From the NCBI RefSeq assembly GCF_000260135.1, contig NZ_JH651384.1, positions 1,801,693 to 1,865,692 of the forward strand: 64,000 nucleotides of DNA, given 5' to 3'. The position numbers and the translations under genes are program-made. The stretch's first letter is position 1. Every line of letters starts with the position of its first letter. The DNA is from Thiothrix nivea DSM 5205. Its GTDB lineage: Bacteria; Pseudomonadota; Gammaproteobacteria; Thiotrichales; Thiotrichaceae. This document shows positions 38,561-46,402 of the stretch, in pieces. The notes beneath the pieces were generated by a model. The model made no database searches. It was not told the DNA's origin and saw nothing but the letters and a program-made list of their open reading frames with translations.

Positions 38561-39802
38561 ATGGCAATGAAAATGAAAGCAACCTTATTCGCATCCGTTT
38601 TATTACTGGCAGGTCTTGGCCTGCCTGTGAGCCTCCCTGCGGAAGAATTGCACTCCCGGATTGACGTTGATGCAACCGCAGGCGAAACCAGCATACTGAT
38701 CACCCCGTTCAGCCCACTATCGAAAGTCATTGAAGCCGACTTGCAACGCAGCGGGCGCTTTGCCCTGATGGATCCCGCCAAGGCGGGCGGCAATTTTTCC
38801 CCCGACGCCCTGCGCGCAACCGGCGCGGAATACGCCGTCGTCGGCAGCCATAACGGCGGCCTGGATTTCCAGATCATCAACCTGCGCAGTGGGCAATCTG
38901 CTGGTTCGTTCCGCATCCCCACACACCCCAACCAGCGGCGCATGGCGCACAAAGCTGCCGACCTGGTGTTTGAAAAGCTGACCGGGGTAAAAGGCGCGTT
39001 CGACACCCGTATTGCCTACGTTTCCGCCAGCGGCCCAGCTCGCAACCAGACCTACCAATTGATCGTGTCGGACTCCGACGGCTTCAACCCGCGCACCATC
39101 GTGTCTTCGCGCAAACCGGTGATGTCGCCTAGCTGGTCGCCGGATGCGCGCCAGCTGGCCTATGTGTCCTATGAAACCGGCCGTCCGGTGGTGTACGTGC
39201 AGGATCTGGCCTCCGGCGGCAAGCGCGCCATTTCCGACCCCAACCGTTCCAGCACCTCCCCTTCATGGTCGCCGGATGGCCGCTCCATTGCCTACAGCGT
39301 TTCCGACCGGGGCAATTACAACATCGTGGTGGCCAACGCCAACGGCGGCGGCGCGCGTCAAATCACCAACACCCGTGGCATCAACACCGAGCCACAATGG
39401 GTCAGCGGCAACACCCTGGTGTTCACCTCCGACCGCAGCGGGCAGCCACAGCTTTACCAGACTTCCGCGAATGGCGGCGGTGAAAACCGCATTTCCTTCA
39501 GCGGCGGCTATAACGCCGGGTCTAGCGTTGCGGGCAACACCGTGGCAATGGTGCGCCAAAGCGGCGGTACTTCCAAAATCACCCTGATGAATGCGGCCTC
39601 CAAAGAGGAGCGCACCATTTCACGCGGAACCCAGGACGATTCGCCCGCCATTTCCCCCAACGGCATGATGGTGCTGTACGCCACCGATGCGGGTGGGCGC
39701 GGTTCCCTGGCAGTGGCCAGCGACAACGGCAAAGCGCACCAAAGCCTCTATTCCCAGGCAGGCGATGTACGCGACCCGGCCTGGTCCCCCTATCTTGATT
39801 GA
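38561..39802 (+). CDS. tolB: TolB periplasmic beta-propeller
   Basis: 413 residues with a signal peptide (ATLFASVLLLAGLGLPVSLPAEE). An N-terminal domain (VIEADLQRSGRFALMDP) is followed by a six-bladed WD40-like propeller with repeated SWSPDGRSIAY-type PD40 motifs. It shuttles between TolA and Pal. Its ATG directly follows the tolA stop. Confidence 0.96.
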   Translation: MAMKMKATLFASVLLLAGLGLPVSLPAEELHSRIDVDATAGETSILITPFSPLSKVIEADLQRSGRFALMDPAKAGGNFSPDALRATGAEYAVVGSHNGGLDFQIINLRSGQSAGSFRIPTHPNQRRMAHKAADLVFEKLTGVKGAFDTRIAYVSASGPARNQTYQLIVSDSDGFNPRTIVSSRKPVMSPSWSPDARQLAYVSYETGRPVVYVQDLASGGKRAISDPNRSSTSPSWSPDGRSIAYSVSDRGNYNIVVANANGGGARQITNTRGINTEPQWVSGNTLVFTSDRSGQPQLYQTSANGGGENRISFSGGYNAGSSVAGNTVAMVRQSGGTSKITLMNAASKEERTISRGTQDDSPAISPNGMMVLYATDAGGRGSLAVASDNGKAHQSLYSQAGDVRDPAWSPYLD

Positions 39803-39817
39803 TGACGAAACAGCGAG

Positions 39818-40402
39818 ATGAATGTCATGAACATGAAAGTATTAGCATCCTCTGTACTGGCAGCGGCCATAGTTGTAACCGGCTGCGCCCCTCAAACCAC
39901 GGCGACTGGCACCGGCGGCGTGGGCAGCGGCTATGGCACGGGCAATGGCACGGCTGGCGGAACTGACTACGGTTACGGCACGGGCGCGGGCGGCGGCGTC
40001 AATTACGGCCCTGGCAACGGCAGCAGCATTTACACCCCGGCGGAATTGAACAACCCCAGCAGCATCCTCGCACAACGGGTCATTTACTTCGATTTCGACA
40101 GCTCCAACATCAGGCCGGAATACATGAACGTGCTGAACGCGCACGCTTCCCTGCTGGCGGCCTACCCCAACCTGCGGGTGCGGCTGGAAGGCCATGCCGA
40201 CGAGCGCGGTTCACGCGAATACAACGTCGCCCTGTCGGAACGCCGTGGCTATTCCGTCCTCGATTACATGCAGATCAAGGGCGTGCGCACCAACCAGATG
40301 GATGTGATCGGCTATGGCGAAGAAGTGCCTGCCGACTTCGGCCATAATGAAGCGGCATGGGGCAAAAACCGCCGCGTTGAAATCAAATACCCCGGAGAAT
40401 AA
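39818..40402 (+). CDS. pal: Peptidoglycan-associated lipoprotein Pal
   Basis: 194 residues. The lipobox VTGC marks the lipidated cysteine, followed by a Gly/Thr-rich linker longer than in E. coli Pal. The C-terminal OmpA domain (YFDFDSSNIRPEY... LEGHADERGSREYNVALSERR) binds peptidoglycan. The start could be the ATG at 39818 or the one four codons later. It links the outer membrane to the wall. Confidence 0.96.
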   Translation: MNVMNMKVLASSVLAAAIVVTGCAPQTTATGTGGVGSGYGTGNGTAGGTDYGYGTGAGGGVNYGPGNGSSIYTPAELNNPSSILAQRVIYFDFDSSNIRPEYMNVLNAHASLLAAYPNLRVRLEGHADERGSREYNVALSERRGYSVLDYMQIKGVRTNQMDVIGYGEEVPADFGHNEAAWGKNRRVEIKYPGE

Positions 40403-40404
40403 TC

Positions 40405-41325
40405 ATGCGAAACACACTGAACCGTCGCGCGCTAGGCGTGCTGGCCGCTGCTGCGCTGGCCATGCCAGCAATGGCGGAACCGCTGCCGGATGAAGCCGCC
40501 GTCCAGTTACTGCAACGGGTCAATGAACTGGAACAGGAACTTCGTAACCTGCGCGGCGACAACGAAAAGCTACAAAACGAGCTGGAAACCCTGAAAAGCA
40601 AACAGCAGGAAAATTTCCAGCAAGTTGACGAACGTATCGACAACCTGAAAGAACCAGTCGTGGACAACGCGGCTGCCGACGACAGCACCGACAAACCTGC
40701 GCCAACCCCAGACAAAGGCGGCGATGCCGATGCACTTGGCAAAAGCGACCCGAACGGCTTCTACAGCTATGGCACCGGTAAGCTGGATGACAAAAACCTG
40801 GGGGTAGACAAACCAATAGACAAACCCGCAACGGATACGGACAAACCGGCAGGCACACCTGACCAGCCCGCCGCAACCACCACTGACACGGCTGAAAAAA
40901 CTGACACTACAACTGCTGACAAGGCCAAGCTGCCGGAAGAAGAGGAACGCTCCGTCTACGACCAGGCATTCCAGACCCTGCTGCAAGACCCCAAGGAAGC
41001 TGTCCCTGAGTTCCGCGCCTTCCTCAAGGACTACCCTAACAGCTCACTCGCCCCCAGCGCCCAATACTGGGTAGGTGAAGCCCTGTACGCTGAAAAGGAA
41101 TTCAAAAGCGCGGTTGAGGAATTCCTGGTGGTGCTGAAAGAGCACAAAGGCAGCGACAAAGCACCTGACGCTGCCCTCAAGCTCGGCTTCAGCTTTTATG
41201 AGCTGAAAGAGTGGGAAAAAGCCCGCAAAACCCTGGAAGATGTGATCACTTTCTTCCCGGACAATGCGGAAACCACCAAACTCGCCCAAGAACGCCTGGA
41301 CAAGATGAAAGCTGAGGGGCATTAA
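40405..41325 (+). CDS. cpoB: CpoB/YbgF cell-division coordinator
   Basis: 306 residues with GGAG before the ATG. It has a signal peptide (LGVLAAAALAMPAMAEP), an N-terminal coiled coil (QLLQRVNELEQELRNLRGDNEKL), a long disordered Asp/Lys/Thr/Pro-rich linker (about 95-180) and C-terminal TPR repeats (SAQYWVGEALYAEKEFKSAVEEF). CpoB coordinates peptidoglycan synthesis with Tol-driven constriction. The linker is longer than in E. coli. It is the last gene of the tol-pal operon. Confidence 0.94.
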   Translation: MRNTLNRRALGVLAAAALAMPAMAEPLPDEAAVQLLQRVNELEQELRNLRGDNEKLQNELETLKSKQQENFQQVDERIDNLKEPVVDNAAADDSTDKPAPTPDKGGDADALGKSDPNGFYSYGTGKLDDKNLGVDKPIDKPATDTDKPAGTPDQPAATTTDTAEKTDTTTADKAKLPEEEERSVYDQAFQTLLQDPKEAVPEFRAFLKDYPNSSLAPSAQYWVGEALYAEKEFKSAVEEFLVVLKEHKGSDKAPDAALKLGFSFYELKEWEKARKTLEDVITFFPDNAETTKLAQERLDKMKAEGH

Positions 41326-41342
41326 CGCCCCTCCCCGTTTTT
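41314..41342 (+). terminator. Rho-independent terminator of the tol-pal operon
   Basis: GAGGGGC-ATTAAC-GCCCCTC forms a 7-base-pair GC-rich stem, followed by CCCG and five T residues. It overlaps the cpoB stop codon. Confidence 0.8.
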
Positions 41343-41433
41343 CCACCATTCCCCGCACCTTCCGCTGCAAAATTCCAATTCTTTGCATATAGTTATCTGG
41401 CAAGGATGAAGATAAACAACAGCGGAGATACGC

Positions 41434-41652
41434 ATGTTTGGAAAAAAATCCCCTAAATCCCCCCCTCTTCCCGACCTTCTGCAAGCCACACAGGCGGGGC
41501 AGGTAAGAACAGCGGCAGCGCGCCGTTTCCTGGAATTTTGCCAGCAGGATTACCTCACCCATACCAAAGCCGATGGTTTCGACCCACAGGTGTACCTTGA
41601 TGCTGTGAAGCTGGTGCTCAACCGCCTTGAAGCCACCCGCCACATGGAGTAA
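41434..41652 (+). CDS. Small protein of unknown function
   Basis: 72 residues with GCGGAGA before the ATG. It is cytoplasmic, with a basic Pro-rich start (MFGKKSPKSPPLPDLLQ) and a helical remainder (AAARRFLEFCQQDYL). No family is recognised. It ends 5 bases before the Rad50-like ATPase gene, so the two are almost certainly cotranscribed and possibly functional partners. Confidence 0.7.
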   Translation: MFGKKSPKSPPLPDLLQATQAGQVRTAAARRFLEFCQQDYLTHTKADGFDPQVYLDAVKLVLNRLEATRHME

Positions 41653-41657
41653 ACGGC

Positions 41658-43514
41658 ATGATCATCACCTCCATTCACGCAGAAAATTTCCGCAAATACA
41701 CCCAGTTGCAACTGGAAAACCTGCCCGGTCGCGGCCTGCTGGCCTTAGTGGGCGGTAACGAATCAGGCAAAAGCAGCATCGGCGACGCCATCCAGTTCGG
41801 CCTGTTCGGGCATACGGACAAGGTTCCCGCCGACGAAGCCGCAAAACTGATCCACTGGGGTGACGACAAGGCCAGCGTTGCTTTGCGCCTCCAGCACCGT
41901 GGGCATGAATACCGGCTGGTGCGCTCCATCGACAACGCGGGTAACATTGCCGCCACCCTGTTTTCCACCGAGGAAGAAACCACCCTGGCAGATACGCCCG
42001 AAGGGGTGGAACGCCAACTCAAGGCCCTGCTCGGCTATCATTACGCCGCTTTTGCCAAGGCCTTTTATTGGAGCCAGCAAAGCAATGGCAAGCACGATCA
42101 AGACAACGATAACCTGCGCGCACTGGCCGGGCTGAAGGAACATGCCCGCATCAGCAGCCAACTGGAACGCGAGCAGCAGGAACGCCTGATCACGCTGGAA
42201 GAACTGGAAACCAGACGCCAGCACACCCGGCACACCATCGACGCCCTGCACATCGACGAAGACCAGCTTCCCCACCTGAATGGCATTGCCAGCGACTTGG
42301 AAGAACACCAGCAACGCCTGTTGCTGCTGGGGGAAAAGCTCGACAAGGAATCCCTGGCCTACCCTGACAACCTGCAACGCTTCCAGAAAGCCGACCAGCG
42401 TAACCGCAAAATCTCGCGCTGGACTAAAATCACCCTGCTGGTTTTCGTGCTCGCCCTGCTGGCTGGCCTGTTCCTGATGTTTACCCCTGCATGGGGCAGC
42501 CGTGTCACTGCCTCCCTGAGTAGTGGAACCCAGGATTTCCTGGGCAAGGGGGCTATCCGCCTGGCCTCTGTGACAGCACTGATTGGCGCATTCCTGCTGA
42601 TGTACGGCTGGTATGTGGACGTGCGCCACTTGCGCCCCTTGCAGAAACAGGCCAGAAACCTGACCGATGCCATGGATAACAGCCATCAGATTTGTACCCA
42701 GCCGGTTTCACGCCTGTTACAAACTGACAGCACCGATTACCTGCTGGCGAAACATCTGGATCTGCCGGACACCAGTAACGACCACACCGATATGGCTTCC
42801 GTACCCGATTGGCAACAGGCCGCCAGCCACTATCAGGCCAAGGCCCTGTATGTGCACAGTGCTGCTGACACCCTTAATATCGGGCTGGGCAACCGCAGGC
42901 AGGAGCTGGCAAACTATCTGGACATGATCAGGGCCGACATCCAGACCGAACAGCAGCATCTGCAACAGCGCAGCCAGTTGCGCAACCTGCTCCATCAGCA
43001 GGAGCAGGAGCAGGAACACGAACGCCGCGAACAGGTGGTGGCTTCCACTGCCATTGACCTGTTGCAGCGTGACGCCAGCCATTCAATCGAACGCTTCAAC
43101 CAGTTGGTGAAAACCCGCTGCCCCGAATTCCTGCAACGCTACACCCAGTCGCACTACAAATCGCTGGAAATCCTGCCTGACTTCAGCCTCAAGATACTCT
43201 CCGAAGAAAAAGGTGACTTCCTGGATTTCAACGAAATATCCACCGGTACGCAGCGGCAGGTAACACTGGCCATGCGGGTCGCGCTGGCCACCGCGATGGC
43301 AGATGCCACCAAGGCCGACATGCAGATGCTGTTCCTAGATGAACCGTTTGCCTTCTTCGACCCCGAACGTGCTGGTGATACCCTGCAAAGCCTGCTGGAA
43401 ACCAGCCAGGGAACGCTCAGCCAGATCTGGCTGACGGCGCAGACCAAACCGGATGACATCAAACTGGCGCAAGTCATCCACTGCCCACAGGGGAGTTCCG
43501 TGCTCAAGGCGTAA
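41658..43514 (+). CDS. Membrane-spanning Rad50/SbcC-like ATPase (YhaN-like)
   Basis: 618 residues. IHAENFRKYTQLQLENLPGRGLLALVGGNESGKSS contains an ABC/SMC-type Walker A (32-40), YWSQQSNG is the Q-loop, STGTQRQV the signature, and MQMLFLDEPFAFFD the Walker B with catalytic Glu. Between the two half-heads are coiled coils, and in the place of a zinc hook are two hydrophobic helices (about 256-277 and 299-320). The layout resembles the poorly characterised YhaN class. A membrane-tethered DNA-handling or repair ATPase is inferred. No SbcD-type nuclease is encoded nearby. Confidence 0.8.
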   Translation: MIITSIHAENFRKYTQLQLENLPGRGLLALVGGNESGKSSIGDAIQFGLFGHTDKVPADEAAKLIHWGDDKASVALRLQHRGHEYRLVRSIDNAGNIAATLFSTEEETTLADTPEGVERQLKALLGYHYAAFAKAFYWSQQSNGKHDQDNDNLRALAGLKEHARISSQLEREQQERLITLEELETRRQHTRHTIDALHIDEDQLPHLNGIASDLEEHQQRLLLLGEKLDKESLAYPDNLQRFQKADQRNRKISRWTKITLLVFVLALLAGLFLMFTPAWGSRVTASLSSGTQDFLGKGAIRLASVTALIGAFLLMYGWYVDVRHLRPLQKQARNLTDAMDNSHQICTQPVSRLLQTDSTDYLLAKHLDLPDTSNDHTDMASVPDWQQAASHYQAKALYVHSAADTLNIGLGNRRQELANYLDMIRADIQTEQQHLQQRSQLRNLLHQQEQEQEHERREQVVASTAIDLLQRDASHSIERFNQLVKTRCPEFLQRYTQSHYKSLEILPDFSLKILSEEKGDFLDFNEISTGTQRQVTLAMRVALATAMADATKADMQMLFLDEPFAFFDPERAGDTLQSLLETSQGTLSQIWLTAQTKPDDIKLAQVIHCPQGSSVLKA

Positions 43515-43519
43515 ACGCT

Positions 43520-43548
43520 TTGTCGATTGATATTTCTCAAACTATAAT
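43520..43548 (+). promoter_or_regulatory. Sigma-70-type promoter of the yeeE/tsuA-like gene
   Basis: TTGTCG (43520-43525), a 17-base spacer and a perfect TATAAT (43543-43548), 30 bases upstream of the start codon. Confidence 0.7.
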
Positions 43549-43575
43549 GCCTCCTGCACACAGTTAGAGGAGGCA
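43548..43575 (+). promoter_or_regulatory. Inverted repeat overlapping the tsuA-like promoter and ribosome site
   Basis: TGCCTCCT and AGGAGGCA are 8-base perfect arms around a 12-base loop. The right arm is the ribosome-binding site, two bases before the ATG. The left arm abuts the -10 box and lies at about the transcription start. It may be a repressor operator or, if transcription starts further upstream, an RNA hairpin hiding the Shine-Dalgarno. Confidence 0.45.
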
Positions 43576-43577
43576 TT

Positions 43578-44843
43578 ATGGCGTTTGAAGATTTCGCGTC
43601 CGCACAGTCATTTTTACTGATAGCGGGGTTTGTGATTGCGTTCATCATGGGCGCAATCGTCAACAAGACACACTTTTGTACCATGGGGGCGGTTTCCGAC
43701 TGGATCAACATGGGCGAAACCAGCCGGTTCCGCGCCTGGGGCCTGGCGATTGGCATCGCCCTGCTCGGCGTGGTCATCCTGGAAATGCTGGGCATGGCCA
43801 ACCTGAACAGCACCTACCCCCCTTACCGTAACGGCCAGTTGATCTGGGCGGAAAACCTGTTGGGTGGCATCCTGTTCGGCATCGGCATGACCATTGCGGG
43901 GGGCTGCGGCAACAAATGCCTGGTACGTATCGGCGGCGGCAACCTGAAATCCATTTTCGTGTTTCTGGTCATCGGCATCGTGGCGTATTTCATGCTCAAC
44001 CCGTTCCCTGGCTCCGACAAGACGCTGTATTCCATTTTCTTCTACCCGTGGATCAGCCCGCTGGCGATCAACATGGGCACGTCACAGGATCTGGGTACGG
44101 TGATTGCCGGTGAGGAAAGCGCTGTCAGCGTGCGGCTGGTCATTGGCCTGCTCCTGGGGCTATCCCTGGTATGGCTGGCGTTCAAGTCCAAAGACTTCCG
44201 CAGTAGTCCCGACTTTGCGCTGGGTGGCATTACGGTCGGGCTGTGCGTGTTGGCAGCGTGGTATGTCACCAGCAACATCAGCGTCAATGTCGACGGCGAG
44301 ATGTACCCACTGACCCAGTATTACGGGGAATGGGACATGCTGGCCGAATCCGAGGAAGGCAAACCCGCCATCGGCGCAGCATTGGGGCCGCAATCCTTCA
44401 CCTTCATCAACCCGATGGGGCAGGCAGTCGGCTATGCTGTGGGCGGTTTCAACAGCGCCCTGCTGACGTTCGGAATCATGGCTTTCTTCGGTGTACTGAC
44501 GGGGTCACTGGCTTGGGCGCTGGTTAGCCGTACCTTTCGTATTGAATGGTTCGCCTCCGCCAGTGACGTGATCAACCATGTGCTGGGCGCGGCGCTGATG
44601 GGCTTGGGCGGCGTATTGGCGATGGGCTGCACGGTCGGCCAGGCCATTACCGGCGTTTCCTCGCTGGCGATTGGTTCCTTCATCGCTTTCGCTGGCATCG
44701 TGCTGGGCAGCGCCCTGACCATGAAAGTGCAGTTCTACACAATGATGTACGAAGAGGAGGCCAGTTTCGGCAAAGCGCTGCTGACCGGGCTGGTAGATCT
44801 CAAGCTGTTGCCGGAAAGCTTGCGCAAGCTGGAAAAAGTCTGA
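43578..44843 (+). CDS. TsuA/YeeE-type thiosulfate or sulfur-compound transporter
   Basis: 421 residues, polytopic, with two homologous YeeE/YedE halves. Conserved cysteines in loops are visible in KTHFCTMGAVSDW, AGGCGNKCLVRIGGGN and GMGCTVGQAITGVSS, matching the thiosulfate path described for TsuA. A consensus ribosome site GAGGAGG precedes the ATG. It imports reduced sulfur, for assimilation or oxidation. It appears to be a single-gene unit with its own promoter. Confidence 0.9.
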   Translation: MAFEDFASAQSFLLIAGFVIAFIMGAIVNKTHFCTMGAVSDWINMGETSRFRAWGLAIGIALLGVVILEMLGMANLNSTYPPYRNGQLIWAENLLGGILFGIGMTIAGGCGNKCLVRIGGGNLKSIFVFLVIGIVAYFMLNPFPGSDKTLYSIFFYPWISPLAINMGTSQDLGTVIAGEESAVSVRLVIGLLLGLSLVWLAFKSKDFRSSPDFALGGITVGLCVLAAWYVTSNISVNVDGEMYPLTQYYGEWDMLAESEEGKPAIGAALGPQSFTFINPMGQAVGYAVGGFNSALLTFGIMAFFGVLTGSLAWALVSRTFRIEWFASASDVINHVLGAALMGLGGVLAMGCTVGQAITGVSSLAIGSFIAFAGIVLGSALTMKVQFYTMMYEEEASFGKALLTGLVDLKLLPESLRKLEKV

Positions 44844-44851
44844 AAAAAGGC

Positions 44852-44879
44852 TTGAAACCGGAGGCAGCATCCGTATAAT
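44852..44879 (+). promoter_or_regulatory. Promoter of tRNA-Lys
   Basis: TTGAAA (44852-44857), a 16-base spacer and TATAAT (44874-44879), 12 bases before the tRNA 5' end. Confidence 0.8.
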
Positions 44880-44890
44880 AGCGCGTCTTC

Positions 44891-44966
44891 GGGCCGTTAG
44901 CTCAGTCGGTAGAGCATCTGACTTTTAATCAGGTGGTCGTGCGTTCGAGTCGCACACGGCCCACCA
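44891..44966 (+). tRNA. tRNA-Lys (anticodon UUU)
   Basis: 76 bases including an encoded CCA end. The acceptor stem GGGCCGT pairs with ACGGCCC, and the T-loop is TTCGAGT. The anticodon loop CTTTTAA carries TTT at 44924-44926. The sequence closely follows gammaproteobacterial tRNA-Lys. Confidence 0.97.
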
Positions 44967-44974
44967 TATAGACG

Positions 44975-45008
44975 AAGGGTTGCATCCTTATCAGGTGCAA
45001 CCCTTTTT
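44975..45008 (+). terminator. Rho-independent terminator after tRNA-Lys
   Basis: AAGGGTTGCA and TGCAACCCTT form a 10-base stem around an 11-base loop and run into five T residues. Confidence 0.88.
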
Positions 45009-45171
45009 CATTTCTGCCTTGTGAACCCAGCTTTTAACTCAGATTTCCATCATGGCTACACTGCATCCTCGCTGCCTGCCAACCGATAAAACAGCCGGAT
45101 CAGTATCCGGCTCTTGGTGGTCATGCTGCCAATAACCAAACGCATAGAAAACCTGCCGCAGGGAGCCTGCT

Positions 45172-46032
45172 GTGAAATTGAATACGATTACCCACACTAT
45201 CGCCGTCATCCTGATTGCCTCCAGTATGGTGGCCTGTTCCTCCCCTTCCCCAGGCAATACCGATCCGTCTTCTGTTTCCGGGACATTGGGCGGCGCAACC
45301 ACTAGCACGGTCACGCAAGGGGATAACCTGACATCCGGCTCGGAAGGCGGCAGTTGTTACGGTGATTATGTGGATGGCGTACAGCCGCGCCTGACCAATG
45401 CCAAACTAGCCAGCAAAACCCGCGCGCTATGCTTTGCGGAATTCTCCATACTGCACTCCGGCCTGACCCGTACCCCGCTGTGGGCAAGCGAACACCTGAC
45501 CTATGCCGAACTGCTGATGGACATTGACCGCACCGACAATTTCCATGCTGAACCAACCCTACCGGCAGATGAGCGTTCTGAACTGGCGGATTATGCCGGT
45601 TCCGGCTATGACCGTGGCCACCTGGCTCCAGCAGGTGACATGCCGACCGAACAGGCGATGCGGGAAAGCTTTTCCCTGGCCAACATGACGCCGCAAAACC
45701 CCACCAACAACCGTGGACTATGGTCTTCTATCGAGAACAAAACCCGTGACCTGGCCCAACAACGCGGGGAACTGTTTGTGGTGTCCGGTGCGGTATTTGC
45801 CGGTGCCACCCTGAACAGCATCAACAACCGGGTACTGGTTCCCAGTCATTACTTCAAAGCGGTGTATGACGCCAATACTGGCGAAAGCGGGGCTTACTGG
45901 GTCGTCAATGACGCCAGTAAGAACTATAAAATGGTGAGTGCCGCAGAACTGGCGCAACTGGCGGGCATTGACCCGTTCCCCAGTATCAGCGACTACAGTA
46001 AAACAAACACCATGGCCTTGCCCCAACCTTGA
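45172..46032 (+). CDS. DNA/RNA non-specific endonuclease (NUC1 family), lipoprotein
   Basis: 286 residues from a GTG preceded by GGGAG. The N-terminus is a lipoprotein signal with lipobox VAC (SSMVACSS). A Ser/Thr-rich linker leads to the nuclease domain, where GYDRGHLAPAGDM is the DRGH catalytic motif and NMTPQNPTNNRGLW provides the metal-binding Asn. The family degrades DNA and RNA outside the cytoplasm. Its role may be nutrient scavenging or interference. An 83-residue gene starts 10 bases downstream. Confidence 0.92.
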   Translation: MKLNTITHTIAVILIASSMVACSSPSPGNTDPSSVSGTLGGATTSTVTQGDNLTSGSEGGSCYGDYVDGVQPRLTNAKLASKTRALCFAEFSILHSGLTRTPLWASEHLTYAELLMDIDRTDNFHAEPTLPADERSELADYAGSGYDRGHLAPAGDMPTEQAMRESFSLANMTPQNPTNNRGLWSSIENKTRDLAQQRGELFVVSGAVFAGATLNSINNRVLVPSHYFKAVYDANTGESGAYWVVNDASKNYKMVSAAELAQLAGIDPFPSISDYSKTNTMALPQP

Positions 46033-46042
46033 GGAGCTGACA

Positions 46043-46294
46043 ATGGACTTTTTCAGGAACGAAGCTGAAACCCGCCTCCTGCATGAACTGAACATTGAAA
46101 ACCGGCTGGATCGCGTTTCGCTGCACGGCAGCCTCGACATTACCCATGATGCTTCCGGGCTGGAACTGGCCCTGAAGCTGAAAGAGATGGTGGACGGTAT
46201 GGTGGCCGTGTTACAGGCAGAACAAGCCAACGGCGCATTGCCTGCCAGCATTACAATAAAACCAACGGGACAGGTCGACAACCCATTCCTATAA
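46043..46294 (+). CDS. Small cytoplasmic protein of unknown function
   Basis: 83 residues, no signal peptide, somewhat acidic, with AGGAG 7 bases before the ATG. It looks helical (ALKLKEMVDGMVAVLQ) with a conserved-looking tail (SITIKPTGQVDNPFL). No family is recognised. It follows the nuclease gene by 10 bases, so they are cotranscribed. A nuclease-inhibitor role is conceivable but is pure inference from position. Confidence 0.7.
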   Translation: MDFFRNEAETRLLHELNIENRLDRVSLHGSLDITHDASGLELALKLKEMVDGMVAVLQAEQANGALPASITIKPTGQVDNPFL

Positions 46295-46402
46295 AACGGT
46301 ATGCACTAATCTACACCCGCCACCTACCCAAGACCACGAGTAAACACGCTTGTCACACGACTGTGCTATAAGTACCCGTCCACTCAGAAAAAGGGAGCCA
46401 GC

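Noticed and set aside
41763-42686. 307-codon minus-strand frame opposite the Rad50-like ATPase
   Set aside because: The plus-strand frame has intact ATPase motifs; the opposite frame has Gln-rich composition and no ribosome site.
44891-44966. tRNA-Lys as an integration site for a genomic island
   Set aside because: No integrase, no direct repeat of the tRNA 3' end was seen downstream, and the following genes show no clear compositional break.
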